Source: CAYQEC01 sp964569015 (GTDB taxonomy: Bacteria; Actinomycetota; Acidimicrobiia; Spongiisociales; UBA5794). Taken from it: a stretch of 64,000 bases of DNA. The DNA lies in contig CAZMSN010000006.1 of the NCBI GenBank assembly GCA_964569015.1, forward strand, positions 1 to 64,000. Direction: 5' to 3'. Below are positions 7,974 to 18,678 of the stretch, piece after piece. The notes under the pieces were generated by a model that saw only the letters and a program-made list of their open reading frames with translations, ran no database searches and was not told the DNA's origin. The position numbers and the translations under genes were made by a program. Every line of letters starts with the position of its first letter. The stretch's first letter is position 1.

Positions 7974-10403
7974 TCACTCCTGGTCCTCCTTTGGGACCGG
8001 CGCCGCCGCCGAGAGCTGCGCTCCATTCTCCAGGTTGATCACCCGCACTCCGGTGGAGTCGCGCCGCTGGCGACTGATCGTGTCGACCGCCTGGCGAATG
8101 ACGATCCCGTCGGACGAGATGACGAAGACCTCGTCGCCTTGCGACACCGCTCGCGCCACCACGAGAGTCCCCCGAACCCTGGTGAGCTTCATCGCCTTCA
8201 CCCCGATGCCGCCGCGTGCCTGCCTACGGAACTCCGACATGCGGGTGCGCTTCCCGTAGCCGCCCGAGCTGAGGAGCAGCAGGTCGTCGCCGTCGTCGAC
8301 ACACGTGCCTGCCACCACCTCGTCGCCTGCACGAAGCCTGATGCCGCGCACGCCCCGGGTGTCCCGGCCCATCGGCCGCACGTCCTTCTCGTCGAAGCGT
8401 ATCCCCAGCGCGTTCTTCGTGATCATGATGAGATCCGTGTCGCCGCCGGTGGCGCGTACCGCCACCACCTCGTCCCCCTCCTGGAGATTGATCGCCACCA
8501 GCACCTGGTTGCGCGAGTCGTAGTCCGTGAATCGAGTCTTCTTCACCTGCCCCAGCTTGGTGAACGCAACCAGGTAGCGCGACGTCTCGTAGTCGCGGGT
8601 GTCGATGATGGCCTCCACGCGCTCGTCGGGCCCCATCGGGAGCACCGACTGGACCAACGACCCCTTGGCGGTGCGGTCCTGCCGGGGGATCTGATGCGCT
8701 CGGGCCCGGTAGACCTTGCCCAGGTTGGTGAAGAACAGGAGATATGCGTGCGCCGAGGTGTGCAGCACGTGGGTGATGACGTCGTCCTCGCGAAGCTGGG
8801 CACCTCGCACCCCGCGTCCCCCGCGTCCCTGGGTGCGGTACGTCCGGGCGAGTACCGACTTGACGTACCCGGCGTTGCTGACGGTGATGACCAGCTCCTC
8901 GTCGGCGATCAGGTCCTCGAGGGAGAGATCGCCCTCATCGGGGATGATCCGACTGCGCCGGGCATCACCGTATTTCTCCTTCACCGCCGTCAGCTCCTCG
9001 GCCACCAGCGCCCGCCGCTTCCCTTCATCGGCCAGGATCTCGTTCAGCTCGGCGATGAGCGCCTGGAGGTCGTCATACTCCTGGCGCAGCTTGTCGGTCT
9101 CGAGCGCGGTCAGTCTCCGTAGTGGCATGTCGAGAATGTGATTCGCCTGGATCTCGCTCAGCGAGAAGCGTTCCATGAGGGTCCTGCGTGCGGTTTCCAC
9201 GTCCGCCGAGCCACGGATGATCTGCACGACCTCGTCGATGTTGTCGAGTGCGATGAGGAGCCCCTGCACGATGTGGGCGCGATCCTCCGCTCTCTGGAGA
9301 CGGAATCGGCTGCGTCGTTCAACGACGTCGAGCTGGTGATCGATGTAGTGGCGCACCAGCTGCTCGAGGCCGAGGGTGCGCGGTACCCCGTCGACCAACG
9401 CTACCGCGTTCACGCCAAAGGTCTCCTCGAGTTGGGTGTGCTTGAAGAGCTGGTTGAGGATGACTTGCGCGTTGCCGTCGCGCTTGAGTTCGATGACGAG
9501 CCGAATGCCGTCGCGACTCGACTCGTTGCGAAGATCCGCGATGCCGGTGAGGACCTTCTCCTTCACCAGATCGGCGATCTTGGTCATGATCCTGTCGACG
9601 CTCACCTGGTACGGGATCTCGGTGACGACGATGGCGAGCCGGTTCTTCCTCACCTCGACGATGTCGGTGACCGCCCTCATCCGCACCGAGCCGCGGCCGG
9701 TGAGCAGCGCATCCTTGACTCCTCGATTGCCCAGGATGTAGGCACCGGTGGGGAAATCCGGCCCTTGCACGAACTCACACAGATCCTCGGCGGTGGCATC
9801 GGGATGGTCGATGGCGTACAGGACCGCATCGCACACCTCCGCAAGATTGTGCGGAGGGATGTTGGTGGCCATTCCAACGGCGATGCCGGTCGAGCCGTTC
9901 ACGAGCAGGTTCGGGAACCGGGCCGGCAACACGGTCGGCTCCTGCCGCTCTCCCGAGTAGTTGTCGATGAAATCGACCGTGTCCTCGTCGATGCCATCGA
10001 GGAGATGAAGCGCCATCGGCGCCATTCGGGTCTCCGTGTACCGCATCGCCGCCGGTGGGTCGTCCACCGTCCCGAAATTGCCCTGCGGCTGCACCAGCGG
10101 GTAGCGGGAAGCGAAATCCTGTCCCAATCGGACCAGGGCGTCATAGATGGCGTCGTTCGAGTGGGGGTGGAACCAACCCATGACGTCGCCGATGACGCGG
10201 GCGCACTTCCGGAACGGCGTGCCCGGACGAATACCCGAGTCGTACATCGAGAACAGGATCCGCCGGTGCACCGGCTTGAGCCCGTCCCTCACGTCGGGGA
10301 GCGCCCGCGCCACGATGACGGACATGGCGTACTCGAGGAACGAGTCCTCCATCTCCTGCTCGATGTCGATCGGGCGGACACGGTCGGTTTCTGGATTGGC
10401 CAT
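7974..10403 (-). CDS. gyrA: DNA gyrase subunit A
   Basis: An 809-residue breakage-reunion subunit. The catalytic tyrosine is Tyr122 in AAMRYTE; the C-terminal DNA-wrapping domain carries the GyrA box QGRGGRG, which separates gyrase from topoisomerase IV. With GyrB it introduces negative supercoils ahead of forks. Unusually, the quinolone pocket reads HPHSNDAIYD (residues 79-88) instead of the common HPHGDSAIYD or HPHGDASIYD, so positions equal to E. coli Gly81, Asp82 and Ser83 are Ser82, Asn83 and Asp84. A nearby loop (GTVDDPP) is one residue shorter than the common form. The gene lies 22 bases after gyrB, as in the usual actinobacterial origin region. Confidence 0.98.
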   Translation of the reverse strand: MANPETDRVRPIDIEQEMEDSFLEYAMSVIVARALPDVRDGLKPVHRRILFSMYDSGIRPGTPFRKCARVIGDVMGWFHPHSNDAIYDALVRLGQDFASRYPLVQPQGNFGTVDDPPAAMRYTETRMAPMALHLLDGIDEDTVDFIDNYSGERQEPTVLPARFPNLLVNGSTGIAVGMATNIPPHNLAEVCDAVLYAIDHPDATAEDLCEFVQGPDFPTGAYILGNRGVKDALLTGRGSVRMRAVTDIVEVRKNRLAIVVTEIPYQVSVDRIMTKIADLVKEKVLTGIADLRNESSRDGIRLVIELKRDGNAQVILNQLFKHTQLEETFGVNAVALVDGVPRTLGLEQLVRHYIDHQLDVVERRSRFRLQRAEDRAHIVQGLLIALDNIDEVVQIIRGSADVETARRTLMERFSLSEIQANHILDMPLRRLTALETDKLRQEYDDLQALIAELNEILADEGKRRALVAEELTAVKEKYGDARRSRIIPDEGDLSLEDLIADEELVITVSNAGYVKSVLARTYRTQGRGGRGVRGAQLREDDVITHVLHTSAHAYLLFFTNLGKVYRARAHQIPRQDRTAKGSLVQSVLPMGPDERVEAIIDTRDYETSRYLVAFTKLGQVKKTRFTDYDSRNQVLVAINLQEGDEVVAVRATGGDTDLIMITKNALGIRFDEKDVRPMGRDTRGVRGIRLRAGDEVVAGTCVDDGDDLLLLSSGGYGKRTRMSEFRRQARGGIGVKAMKLTRVRGTLVVARAVSQGDEVFVISSDGIVIRQAVDTISRQRRDSTGVRVINLENGAQLSAAAPVPKEDQE

Positions 10404-10425
10404 CTCTCGCTCTCAGGTGATCGGG

Positions 10426-12351
<1,926 letters not shown>

Positions 12352-12407
12352 AGAACTCCTCGATGTTGGCGAATCCGGGTGATCCGGCCGTGACTGACAG
12401 TGATGTC

Positions 12408-12413
12408 ATTATA
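12408..12413 (-). promoter_or_regulatory. gyrB promoter -10 element
   Basis: A perfect TATAAT on the minus strand, 57 bases ahead of the gyrB start and inside the gap after DUF721. The -35 position (about GCGGTT at 17 bases spacing) is weak. Gyrase promoters are often controlled by supercoiling, and a good -10 with a poor -35 would fit that, but this is inference. Confidence 0.55.
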
Positions 12414-12447
12414 GCGAAAACCCTTGGTGAACCGCCGATATTCGACC

Positions 12448-12795
12448 TCACGACGCCTCGTCAGGCCGTGCCCCGCGCACCCCTGTCTTGAGGCGCACCG
12501 AATCGATCACTCCCCCACCGAGTGCTTCGTCGAGACGACGCTGTAACCCCGGGATATCGAAGCGTAGACGCGACGCCGTCAGCCCGTCCGCCACCTCCAC
12601 AACGAGCACCCCCTGCTCGAGACGCGCCGGCTTCGCCTGCTCGATCCACACCTCGCCCGCGACCCGCGGCCAGACCTCGAACACACTCAGGATCGAGGGA
12701 CCGCCACCCACGCCGACTTTGGCGAGCACACCGTCGAGGACCTCGCCGACCGTCCGCATCTGTCGCGATCGGACCTCTCCGTCGTGGTCGGTCAT
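12448..12795 (-). CDS. DUF721 (DciA-like) protein between recF and gyrB
   Basis: A 115-residue protein with the DUF721 pattern: VGEVLDGVLAKVG, VWPRVAGEVWIEQAKPARLEQGVLVVEVADG, then a helical region with a hydrophobic repeat. DUF721 includes DciA, which helps load the replicative helicase in bacteria lacking DnaC, and the actinobacterial members lie between recF and gyrB as here. The start ATG overlaps the recF stop (ATGA), so translation is coupled. A helicase-loading role is plausible by family and location and is not shown by the sequence alone. Confidence 0.85.
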   Translation of the reverse strand: MTDHDGEVRSRQMRTVGEVLDGVLAKVGVGGGPSILSVFEVWPRVAGEVWIEQAKPARLEQGVLVVEVADGLTASRLRFDIPGLQRRLDEALGGGVIDSVRLKTGVRGARPDEAS

Positions 12796-13901
12796 GTCAC
12801 CCGGCCGCCTTCCACAGTCCACCGTCTCCCTTCGATCTCCACCTCATCATCTCGCGCCGATGTGACAAAGACCTGGCCGCCGGGAAGCAACTCCATGACC
12901 CCCGATACCCGGGACAAATCCAGCTCGGAGAAGACGTCGTCGAGCAACAGGATGGGAGGGATGCCGTGGTGCGCTTCGAGCAACCGGTAGGCGGCGACGC
13001 GAAGGCTGAGGGCGACCGATCGCTGCTCGCCCTGGCTCGCCTGTGACCGTACCGGCATGCCGTCGAGTAGGAACCCGGGCTCGTCTCGATGAGGCCCCGC
13101 CGTGGTGGTGCGCTGCTCCATGTCCCGGGCCCGACAGCCCACCAGCGCGGCAGCGAGTGCCTCGGCGTACTCCCCGGAAGTCGGCGCCTTGTCTTCCATG
13201 ATGGGCGACGCCCCCGCCCAGGCCGCCCCATATGTCGGCTGCAGGGACCCACCACCATGGCCCACCTTCCGGTAGGCGCTCTCGAGACGGGGCACGAGAC
13301 GCCCCAGCAGCGCTAACCGGTTCACCAAGACCTTTCCGGCGGCGTCGGCCAGCCGCCGGTCCCAGGCTTCGAGCGTCAACGGGTCCGTTGCCCTTCCCTC
13401 CCGCCGTAGCAGGGCATTGCGCTGGCGCAGCGCCCGGTCGTACTCCGCCCGATCCGCCCCTACGGTCGGCGAGAGCTGCGCACCGAGATCATCCAGGTAG
13501 TCGCGCCTCAGCGCCGGCCCTCTCTTGACGAGATCGAGATCGTCGGGCAGGAATCCCACGACGGGCACGGCGGCCGCGACGTCAGAATGGCGCTTGGGTC
13601 GCTTCCCGTTGAGTAGCACGGTGCGACGGCCTTCCACCCGGAGCTGGACCTCGACACGGAGGTCACGGGCATCACGGCCGAAACCACCGCGAGCGATCGC
13701 CTCAGAAGCGCCCTCACGGACCAGGGCACCGTCGGGCGTGTGGCGAAAGGATCGAAGCGTCGAGAGGTACCCGATCGCCTCCAACACGTTGGTCTTGCCC
13801 GATCCGTTGGCGCCAACGAGAACGTTCACGCCCGGAGAAGGCTCGAAACGAAGATCCCCGTATGATCGATAATCCCGGAGTTCGAGCCAATCGAGGTGCA
13901 C
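12792..13901 (-). CDS. recF: DNA replication and repair protein RecF
   Basis: A 369-residue SMC-like ATPase that helps load RecA at single-strand gaps. Walker A is GANGSGKT (residues 30-37), the signature is SQGEQRS, and Walker B with its D-loop is ILLLDDVFSELD. The start GTG 13901 lies 10 bases after the dnaN stop. Length and motif spacing are normal. It belongs to the dnaA-dnaN-recF-DUF721 group read leftward from the origin. Confidence 0.97.
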   Translation of the reverse strand: MHLDWLELRDYRSYGDLRFEPSPGVNVLVGANGSGKTNVLEAIGYLSTLRSFRHTPDGALVREGASEAIARGGFGRDARDLRVEVQLRVEGRRTVLLNGKRPKRHSDVAAAVPVVGFLPDDLDLVKRGPALRRDYLDDLGAQLSPTVGADRAEYDRALRQRNALLRREGRATDPLTLEAWDRRLADAAGKVLVNRLALLGRLVPRLESAYRKVGHGGGSLQPTYGAAWAGASPIMEDKAPTSGEYAEALAAALVGCRARDMEQRTTTAGPHRDEPGFLLDGMPVRSQASQGEQRSVALSLRVAAYRLLEAHHGIPPILLLDDVFSELDLSRVSGVMELLPGGQVFVTSARDDEVEIEGRRWTVEGGRVT

Positions 13902-13911
13902 GATGCCCCCG

Positions 13912-14991
13912 CTATAGGCGAACGGGCATCAACAAGTAGCGAAAGGCCTCGTCGCCGATGCCGTACAGCAACCCCGGCTTCAGACCGTCACTCGTCTCGA
14001 GCACGACCTCGTCGGATTCCACTGCGTTGACGCCATCGGTCAGGTAGCGCGTGTTGAAGGCGATGACGATCTCGTCTCCCGAGTACTCCCCTGCCAGGTG
14101 CTCGGTCTCCTCGCCGACCTCCTGACGCGTCACGCTCAGCTCCACGCCTCCCTTGTGCAGGCTCATTCGTACGGGAATGTGATCCTCAGCAACGAGCGAC
14201 GCCCTCCCGACAGCCTCCAACAAGCCTTCCTTGCTGACCGTCAATCGGTTCGGATATGACTCGGGCAGCAACTGGCGGTAGTTCGGATAGGTGCTCTCGA
14301 TGACGCGCACCGTGAGGACGCCCCGATCGGATGCGAAGACCGCCTCCCGCTCATCGAACGCCATGGTGACCTTCGGTTGACCGATCGTGCGTCCTAGCTC
14401 TCGCAGAGCTCGGTAGGGGACGAGTGTCGTCGCCGGAGGCGCCACATCCGGAAGATCACACACTGCCAGACGATATGAATCGGTAGCAACGAGGCGCAAT
14501 CCCTCGTCGCCTGCCTCGAACAGAATGCCTGTCAGCGTCGGCCGCCCTTCATCGGAAGACGCGGCGATACCCACCTGTGCCAGTGCCTTCGCAACTCGCT
14601 CTCCGTCGATCTCGATCCCACCGCCAGTGGGTCCCTCGCCGAGCTGCGGAAAGTCATCCACACTCATCTCGCGGAGGCGAAACCGGGGTCCATTACCCGT
14701 GATCTCAACCTCACCATCGGCCGCGGTCACCGCTACCGCGCCCGCCGGCAGGCGCCGCACCGCATCAGCGGCCAACTTGCCCGGCACAACCGTTCTTCCC
14801 TCTTCCATGACTTCCACATCGAGAAAGGTCTTGATCGTCACCTCGGTGTCGGTGCCGGTCACGGTCAATCTGGTCCCTGTCACTTCACACAACAAGCCCT
14901 GGAGAACCGGCAACGCCGACCGGGCTCCCACCGCGCGACCGGCACGGGCCAGGACATCAGCCAGATCATCTCTCTCGGCTCTGATACGCAC
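13912..14991 (-). CDS. dnaN: DNA polymerase III beta subunit (sliding clamp)
   Basis: A 359-residue clamp that encircles DNA and tethers polymerase III. The three repeated clamp folds are evident in the pattern of the family (for example ALPVLQGLLCEV near residue 25, LTGILFEAGDEGLRLVATDSYRLA near 170 and the ending RYLLMPVRL). The start is GTG 14991, giving MRIRAERDDLADVL, with AGGGATAGGA just upstream. The gap to dnaA holds DnaA-box-like sites. Confidence 0.97.
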   Translation of the reverse strand: MRIRAERDDLADVLARAGRAVGARSALPVLQGLLCEVTGTRLTVTGTDTEVTIKTFLDVEVMEEGRTVVPGKLAADAVRRLPAGAVAVTAADGEVEITGNGPRFRLREMSVDDFPQLGEGPTGGGIEIDGERVAKALAQVGIAASSDEGRPTLTGILFEAGDEGLRLVATDSYRLAVCDLPDVAPPATTLVPYRALRELGRTIGQPKVTMAFDEREAVFASDRGVLTVRVIESTYPNYRQLLPESYPNRLTVSKEGLLEAVGRASLVAEDHIPVRMSLHKGGVELSVTRQEVGEETEHLAGEYSGDEIVIAFNTRYLTDGVNAVESDEVVLETSDGLKPGLLYGIGDEAFRYLLMPVRL

Positions 14992-15175
14992 AGTTCCTAT
15001 CCCTCTGCTCTTGTCGATATCTGATCAAACAGTAGCGGTAGTAGTAGGCCCTGTGGATTGGGGAGAAGTCGCGAACAGCCTGGTGGGAGAGTGGTTCGCT
15101 GTCCACACGGGATGAGGAAAGGTCGTGTGTTCTCCCCGGGAAGAACAGTCGGAGGTGGAGTGGTTGGGGACAAGA
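14992..15175. other. dnaA-dnaN intergenic region with DnaA-box-like sites, possible oriC
   Basis: These 184 bases hold three sequences close to the DnaA box TTGTCCACA/TTATCCACA: TGTGGATTG at 15052-15060 (reverse, 7 of 9), CTGTCCACA at 15099-15107 (8 of 9) and TGGGGACAA at 15165-15173 (reverse, 8 of 9). In Streptomyces and Mycobacterium the origin lies in this gap. Here it is short and no AT-rich unwinding element stands out, so a second candidate upstream of dnaA must be kept open. Confidence 0.5.
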
Positions 15176-16558
15176 TCAGGTTCTCCTCAGGTCCTGGGAC
15201 AAAGACGTGACTTTCTGATAGACCTCAACATCACTCTGCATCAGTGTCTTGATCTTCTCGACTGCATGCAAGACGGTGGTGTGATCTCGACCTCCGAAGG
15301 CGGCGCCGATTTTGGGGAGTGAGAGATCGGTGTGCTCCCGACAGAGGTACATCGCGATCTGGCGGTAGCGGGCCAGGGGCTGGCGCCGGCTGGGGCCGAG
15401 GAGGTCCCGTCGCATGAAAGCGCCTGCCATGGATACACGTTCAATGATGTCGTTGGCGTTCACGGGACGGCTGTTGGCGGTCGGCGTCAGGTCACGAAGG
15501 ACTTCTTGGGCCATTTCCAGGGAGATGGTCTCGTGGGTGAGAGCGGCGTAGGCAGTCACTCGGGTGAGTGCTCCTTCGAGTTCGCGAATGTTCTCCAGTA
15601 CGTTCTCCGCGATGAAGGTGAGGACGTCTGGCGGCACCGGCAGCGGTGCGAACTCGGCATTCTTGCGAAGGATCGCCAGACGGGTCTCGACGTCAGGGGG
15701 CTGAATATCGGTGAGGAGGCCCCACTCGAAGCGGCTTCGCAGCCGATCCTCCAGTGACGACAGATGCTTGGGGTGGCGGTCGGAGCTGATCACGAGTTGC
15801 CTGCCGGCTTCGTACAGGCTGTTGAACGTGTGGAAGAACTCCTCGAGGATCTGCTCCTTCCCCTCGAAGAACTGAACATCGTCGAGGAGCAGGAGATCGG
15901 TTGTCCGGTAGCGGTCCTTGAACGCGTCCATCCGCTTGCGGCGAATGCCGTTGATGAACTCGTTGAAGAACTGCTCGGACGACACGTAGCGCACGATCGA
16001 ACGGGGCTCGAAGTCGCGACGGAAGCGCCCGACTGCATGGAGGAGGTGGGTCTTGCCGAGGCCGGCATCGGCGTAGAGGAACAGCGGGTTGTAGTGACTT
16101 CCCGGCTGCTCGGCAACCGCCATCGAGGCGGCGTAGGCGAAGCGGTTCGACGGGCCGACGACGAAGTTGTCGAATGTGTACTTGGTCGTGACGGGTTGCG
16201 CCAGCGAATCGTCGTCCGTCGTCGGGGGAGCACCTTGTGAGGCCGGGTCGTCCGTCGTGGGAAGGGAGGGGGCCGGCTGCTGCGGCGGCTCGCTGATCCG
16301 GAGCAGGACGGGAGTCTCGGCACCGAAGACGGCCGCGGCTGCTTCTCGGATCACGTCGAGGTGTCGGTCACGAACCCAGCGCAGATGGAAGTCCGACGGC
16401 GCCTGCAAGATCAGTGAGCCGTCACAGACCTCGAGCTGGAGCGGAGAGATCCAAGTCTTCCAGGCAACGGGGCTGACCCGATCCTGGACTTGGGCGGTGA
16501 ACGCGTCACAGGGGGAGGACGCAGTTTGTGGTTCGACTGATGCCATGTCTCGTGTCAT
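15176..16558 (-). CDS. dnaA: chromosomal replication initiator DnaA
   Basis: About 460 residues. An N-terminal domain with VSPVAWKTWISPLQ, a short Ser/Pro linker, the AAA+ domain opening with TFDNFVVGPSNRFAYAA, Walker A DAGLGKTHLL and Walker B LLLLDDVQFF, then the C-terminal DNA-binding domain with GGRDHTTVLHAVEKI, which reads DnaA boxes. The linker is short compared with Streptomyces. The start is uncertain: ATG 16558 gives MTRDMASVE, ATG 16546 is an internal option, and neither has a strong ribosome-binding site. Its upstream region carries three boxes, consistent with autoregulation. Confidence 0.97.
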   Translation of the reverse strand: MTRDMASVEPQTASSPCDAFTAQVQDRVSPVAWKTWISPLQLEVCDGSLILQAPSDFHLRWVRDRHLDVIREAAAAVFGAETPVLLRISEPPQQPAPSLPTTDDPASQGAPPTTDDDSLAQPVTTKYTFDNFVVGPSNRFAYAASMAVAEQPGSHYNPLFLYADAGLGKTHLLHAVGRFRRDFEPRSIVRYVSSEQFFNEFINGIRRKRMDAFKDRYRTTDLLLLDDVQFFEGKEQILEEFFHTFNSLYEAGRQLVISSDRHPKHLSSLEDRLRSRFEWGLLTDIQPPDVETRLAILRKNAEFAPLPVPPDVLTFIAENVLENIRELEGALTRVTAYAALTHETISLEMAQEVLRDLTPTANSRPVNANDIIERVSMAGAFMRRDLLGPSRRQPLARYRQIAMYLCREHTDLSLPKIGAAFGGRDHTTVLHAVEKIKTLMQSDVEVYQKVTSLSQDLRRT

Positions 16559-17025
16559 CGATTGGCGGCTGTTTCTGTATCCACACACCTATCCACACCT
16601 TGTGGAGAAGCGTCTGCAGTCGCAGCCGCGGGTGCGTCCGTTCCTACCGGGGAAGCGGCGGGTTGAACCGCCAAGGCTCGGTGAGTATATGAAGCGCCGG
16701 ACAGCCTCGGCAAGAGTGCCAAAACGCGCGCTGCGGTGGTCCGGCGCTTTGTGCGGGATAGGGCGAAAATGCAGACAGGTCAAGGGTTTTCGGAGCAGCA
16801 GCAGCGGCCGGATCGGGTGCCGAGACATGGCTGATGCCTATCGCGAGGCCTTATTCTTTCTTTCGCGGGTGACGCGGACTTTTCGCGCCGTTGCGGTTTG
16901 ACCGGTGCCGGGTCGGCTCGACCGGGGGCGAGCGCCGGTCATGGGGCCCGCGGCTTTGACAATGCTCGGATGCGGTCCGTAACCTGTCCCGCCGTACCGC
17001 TACTTCGGTTCCTGGACTCCTTCTC
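16559..17025. other. dnaA-rpmH divergent region with DnaA boxes, origin candidate
   Basis: Next to the dnaA start are three DnaA-box-like sites within 33 bases: GTATCCACA at 16577-16585, CTATCCACA at 16589-16597 and TGTGGAGAA at 16601-16609 (reverse of TTCTCCACA). Genes to the left run leftward and genes to the right run rightward, as expected around a replication origin. The middle part (about 16610-16950) shows no gene. It contains A/T patches such as GAAAAT and TTATTCTTTCTTT (about 16765 and 16851). The right end carries the rpmH promoter. Confidence 0.6.
16956..16985 (+). promoter_or_regulatory. rpmH promoter
   Basis: A consensus -35 TTGACA at 16956-16961 and a -10-like TAACCT at 16980-16985 with 18 bases between them, 40 bases before the rpmH start. 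It is the best sigma-A-type promoter in the origin region and should drive the long overlapping run rpmH-rnpA-yidD-yidC-jag. Confidence 0.7.
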
Positions 17026-17160
17026 ATGAAACGCACCTATCAGCCGAACGTGCGCCGGCGGAAGCGAAAGCATGGCTTTCGTCTCCGGATGCGGACGCGC
17101 GCCGGACGCTCCCTCATCAAGCGCCGCCGTGGCAAAGGCCGGCAGCGACTCACCGCGTAG
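17026..17160 (+). CDS. rpmH: ribosomal protein bL34
   Basis: The standard 44-residue bL34, opening MKRTYQPNVRRRKRKHGF and ending GRQRLTA; very basic, part of the large subunit. It is the first gene of the rightward operon and is followed at once by rnpA, the classical rpmH-rnpA pair. Confidence 0.98.
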   Translation: MKRTYQPNVRRRKRKHGFRLRMRTRAGRSLIKRRRGKGRQRLTA

Positions 17161-17161
17161 G

Positions 17162-17506
17162 GTGCGCCCCTATCGTCCGCTGCGGGGGCGTGGTGCGTTT
17201 ACCCGGGTCTACCGGGTCGGCAGGCGAATCCGCCGGGGTGACGTGACCGTAGTCACGTCCTCGGAGGGCGCAGGCCTTCCCCTGGTGGGGCTGGTGGCAG
17301 GGAAACGGGTCGGAAACGCGGTCGAGCGAAACCGGGCGAAGCGCCGGATGCGGGAAGCGATGGCGCGGGTTCCGCTCGAGCACGATACGGTCTACGTCGT
17401 GATCGCCGGTCCCGGCGTGAACGAGGCCGACTTCGATCGGCTTGTCGATTGGCTGCAAGAGGCAAGCGACGCAGGGTCGGCCGACGCCGGCGAGGAGGAT
17501 GCGTGA
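17162..17506 (+). CDS. rnpA: ribonuclease P protein component
   Basis: The protein subunit of RNase P, which assists the catalytic RNA in trimming tRNA 5' ends. The family signature NAVERNRAKRRMREA is present, preceded by GRGAFTRVYRVGRRIR. I place the start at GTG 17162, one base after the rpmH stop, giving 114 residues, the usual size. ATG 17072 inside rpmH would add 30 residues that do not look conserved. The gene's end overlaps yidD. Confidence 0.94.
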   Translation: MRPYRPLRGRGAFTRVYRVGRRIRRGDVTVVTSSEGAGLPLVGLVAGKRVGNAVERNRAKRRMREAMARVPLEHDTVYVVIAGPGVNEADFDRLVDWLQEASDAGSADAGEEDA

Positions 17507-17790
17507 GAGAGAACGAGACACGGGGGCGACCGTACCAGGTGTCGTGGTGGGCGCTGGGGGTGATTGGGCTGTACCGGAGATTCGTGTCACCCCTGCTGGG
17601 CGACAATTGCCGGTATTACCCATCGTGCTCGGCGTACGCGGAGGAAGCGATCAGGGAACACGGCCTTTCTGGAGGAATCTGGATGGCCGTACGGCGGATT
17701 GCACGCTGCCACCCGTGGCATGAGGGGGGCTTCGACCCGGTGCCGGAATCGCGGCGGCGGCGCGGTAGCGAAGCGGGGGAGGCCGCATGA
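17503..17790 (+). CDS. yidD: membrane protein insertion efficiency factor YidD
   Basis: A 95-residue YidD protein with LYRRFVSPLLGDNCRYYPSC, SAYAEEAIREHG, and RCHPWHEGGFDPVP, all family hallmarks. It assists insertion of membrane proteins together with YidC. The start GTG 17503 overlaps the rnpA stop (GTGA), with GAGGAGG just upstream, and the stop overlaps the yidC start (ATGA). The N-terminal amphipathic helix and the Cys residues are typical. Confidence 0.95.
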   Translation: MRENETRGRPYQVSWWALGVIGLYRRFVSPLLGDNCRYYPSCSAYAEEAIREHGLSGGIWMAVRRIARCHPWHEGGFDPVPESRRRRGSEAGEAA

Positions 17791-18671
17791 ACCCCTGGAC
17801 GTTGCTACTCAAGGCCCTCGGGAACACGATGGCCTTCTTCTATTCGATCATTCCAAGTTATGGATTCGCGATCATCATGTTGACGATCGTGGTGAGCATT
17901 CTGCTGTTCCCGCTCACGCTGAAGCAGACCCGGTCGATGAAGGCGATGCAGGAGATCCAGCCGGAGATCAAGCGGATCCAGGCGGAGTACAAGGCGGATC
18001 GTGAGGAGCTCAACAAGCAGCTCCTCGCGTTCTACAAGGAGAAGAACATCAACCCGGCGGCCGGGTGCCTGCCTCTGATAGTTCAGATGCCGATCTGGTT
18101 CGCGCTGTTCCGGGTGCTGCGAATCGGGATCGAGAACGGCGCTTTGACCCAGGACTACATCCCGGCGTCGTCGAAGCTGGCGGCGGCGATGATCGAGGGG
18201 AAGACGAGCTTCCTCGGGATGGATCTGTTGGTCTCTCCCAACCGGGCTGCGACCGAAGGCTGGGTCAACGCGATCCCCTACGTCATCCTGGTGGCGCTGG
18301 TGGTCGTGACCGGCCTCGTGCAGACGTGGCAGATGACGCGACGTCGCAAGAGCCAGGACAAGGGGGACAAGGAAGAGTCGAAGCAGGCGCAGCAGATGCA
18401 GAAGGTGACCAAGTTCATGCCCTTGCTGTTGGGTGTGTTCTCGTGGGGTTTCCCGACGGGGCTGGTGGTGTACTTCGTGACCTCGAACTTGTTCCGGATC
18501 GGCCAGCAGGCGTTCATCTTCCGGATCGATGACGACGGCGACGAGTCGGGGCGGAAGGCCAAGCGCGGCGGGCCCGACAAATTGGGTGAGGGTACGGATG
18601 AGGTCGAGTCTCCCGAACCGCCGCAGCGCTCACCGCATGCAAGCAAGAAGCGCAAGAGGCGCAGGAGGTAG
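17787..18671 (+). CDS. yidC: membrane protein insertase YidC (Oxa1 family)
   Basis: A 294-residue insertase of the Gram-positive type, without the large periplasmic domain. Hydrophobic segments are at about residues 20-42, 95-110, 165-185 and 210-235. Conserved stretches include FPLTLKQTRSMKAMQEIQPE, NPAAGCLPLIVQMPIWFALF and GFPTGLVVYFVTSNLF. The C-terminus is a charged, Lys/Arg-rich tail (SKKRKRRRR), which in this family helps ribosome contact. It overlaps yidD by four bases and precedes jag, the common order. Confidence 0.96.
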   Translation: MNPWTLLLKALGNTMAFFYSIIPSYGFAIIMLTIVVSILLFPLTLKQTRSMKAMQEIQPEIKRIQAEYKADREELNKQLLAFYKEKNINPAAGCLPLIVQMPIWFALFRVLRIGIENGALTQDYIPASSKLAAAMIEGKTSFLGMDLLVSPNRAATEGWVNAIPYVILVALVVVTGLVQTWQMTRRRKSQDKGDKEESKQAQQMQKVTKFMPLLLGVFSWGFPTGLVVYFVTSNLFRIGQQAFIFRIDDDGDESGRKAKRGGPDKLGEGTDEVESPEPPQRSPHASKKRKRRRR

Positions 18672-18678
18672 CCGAGTG

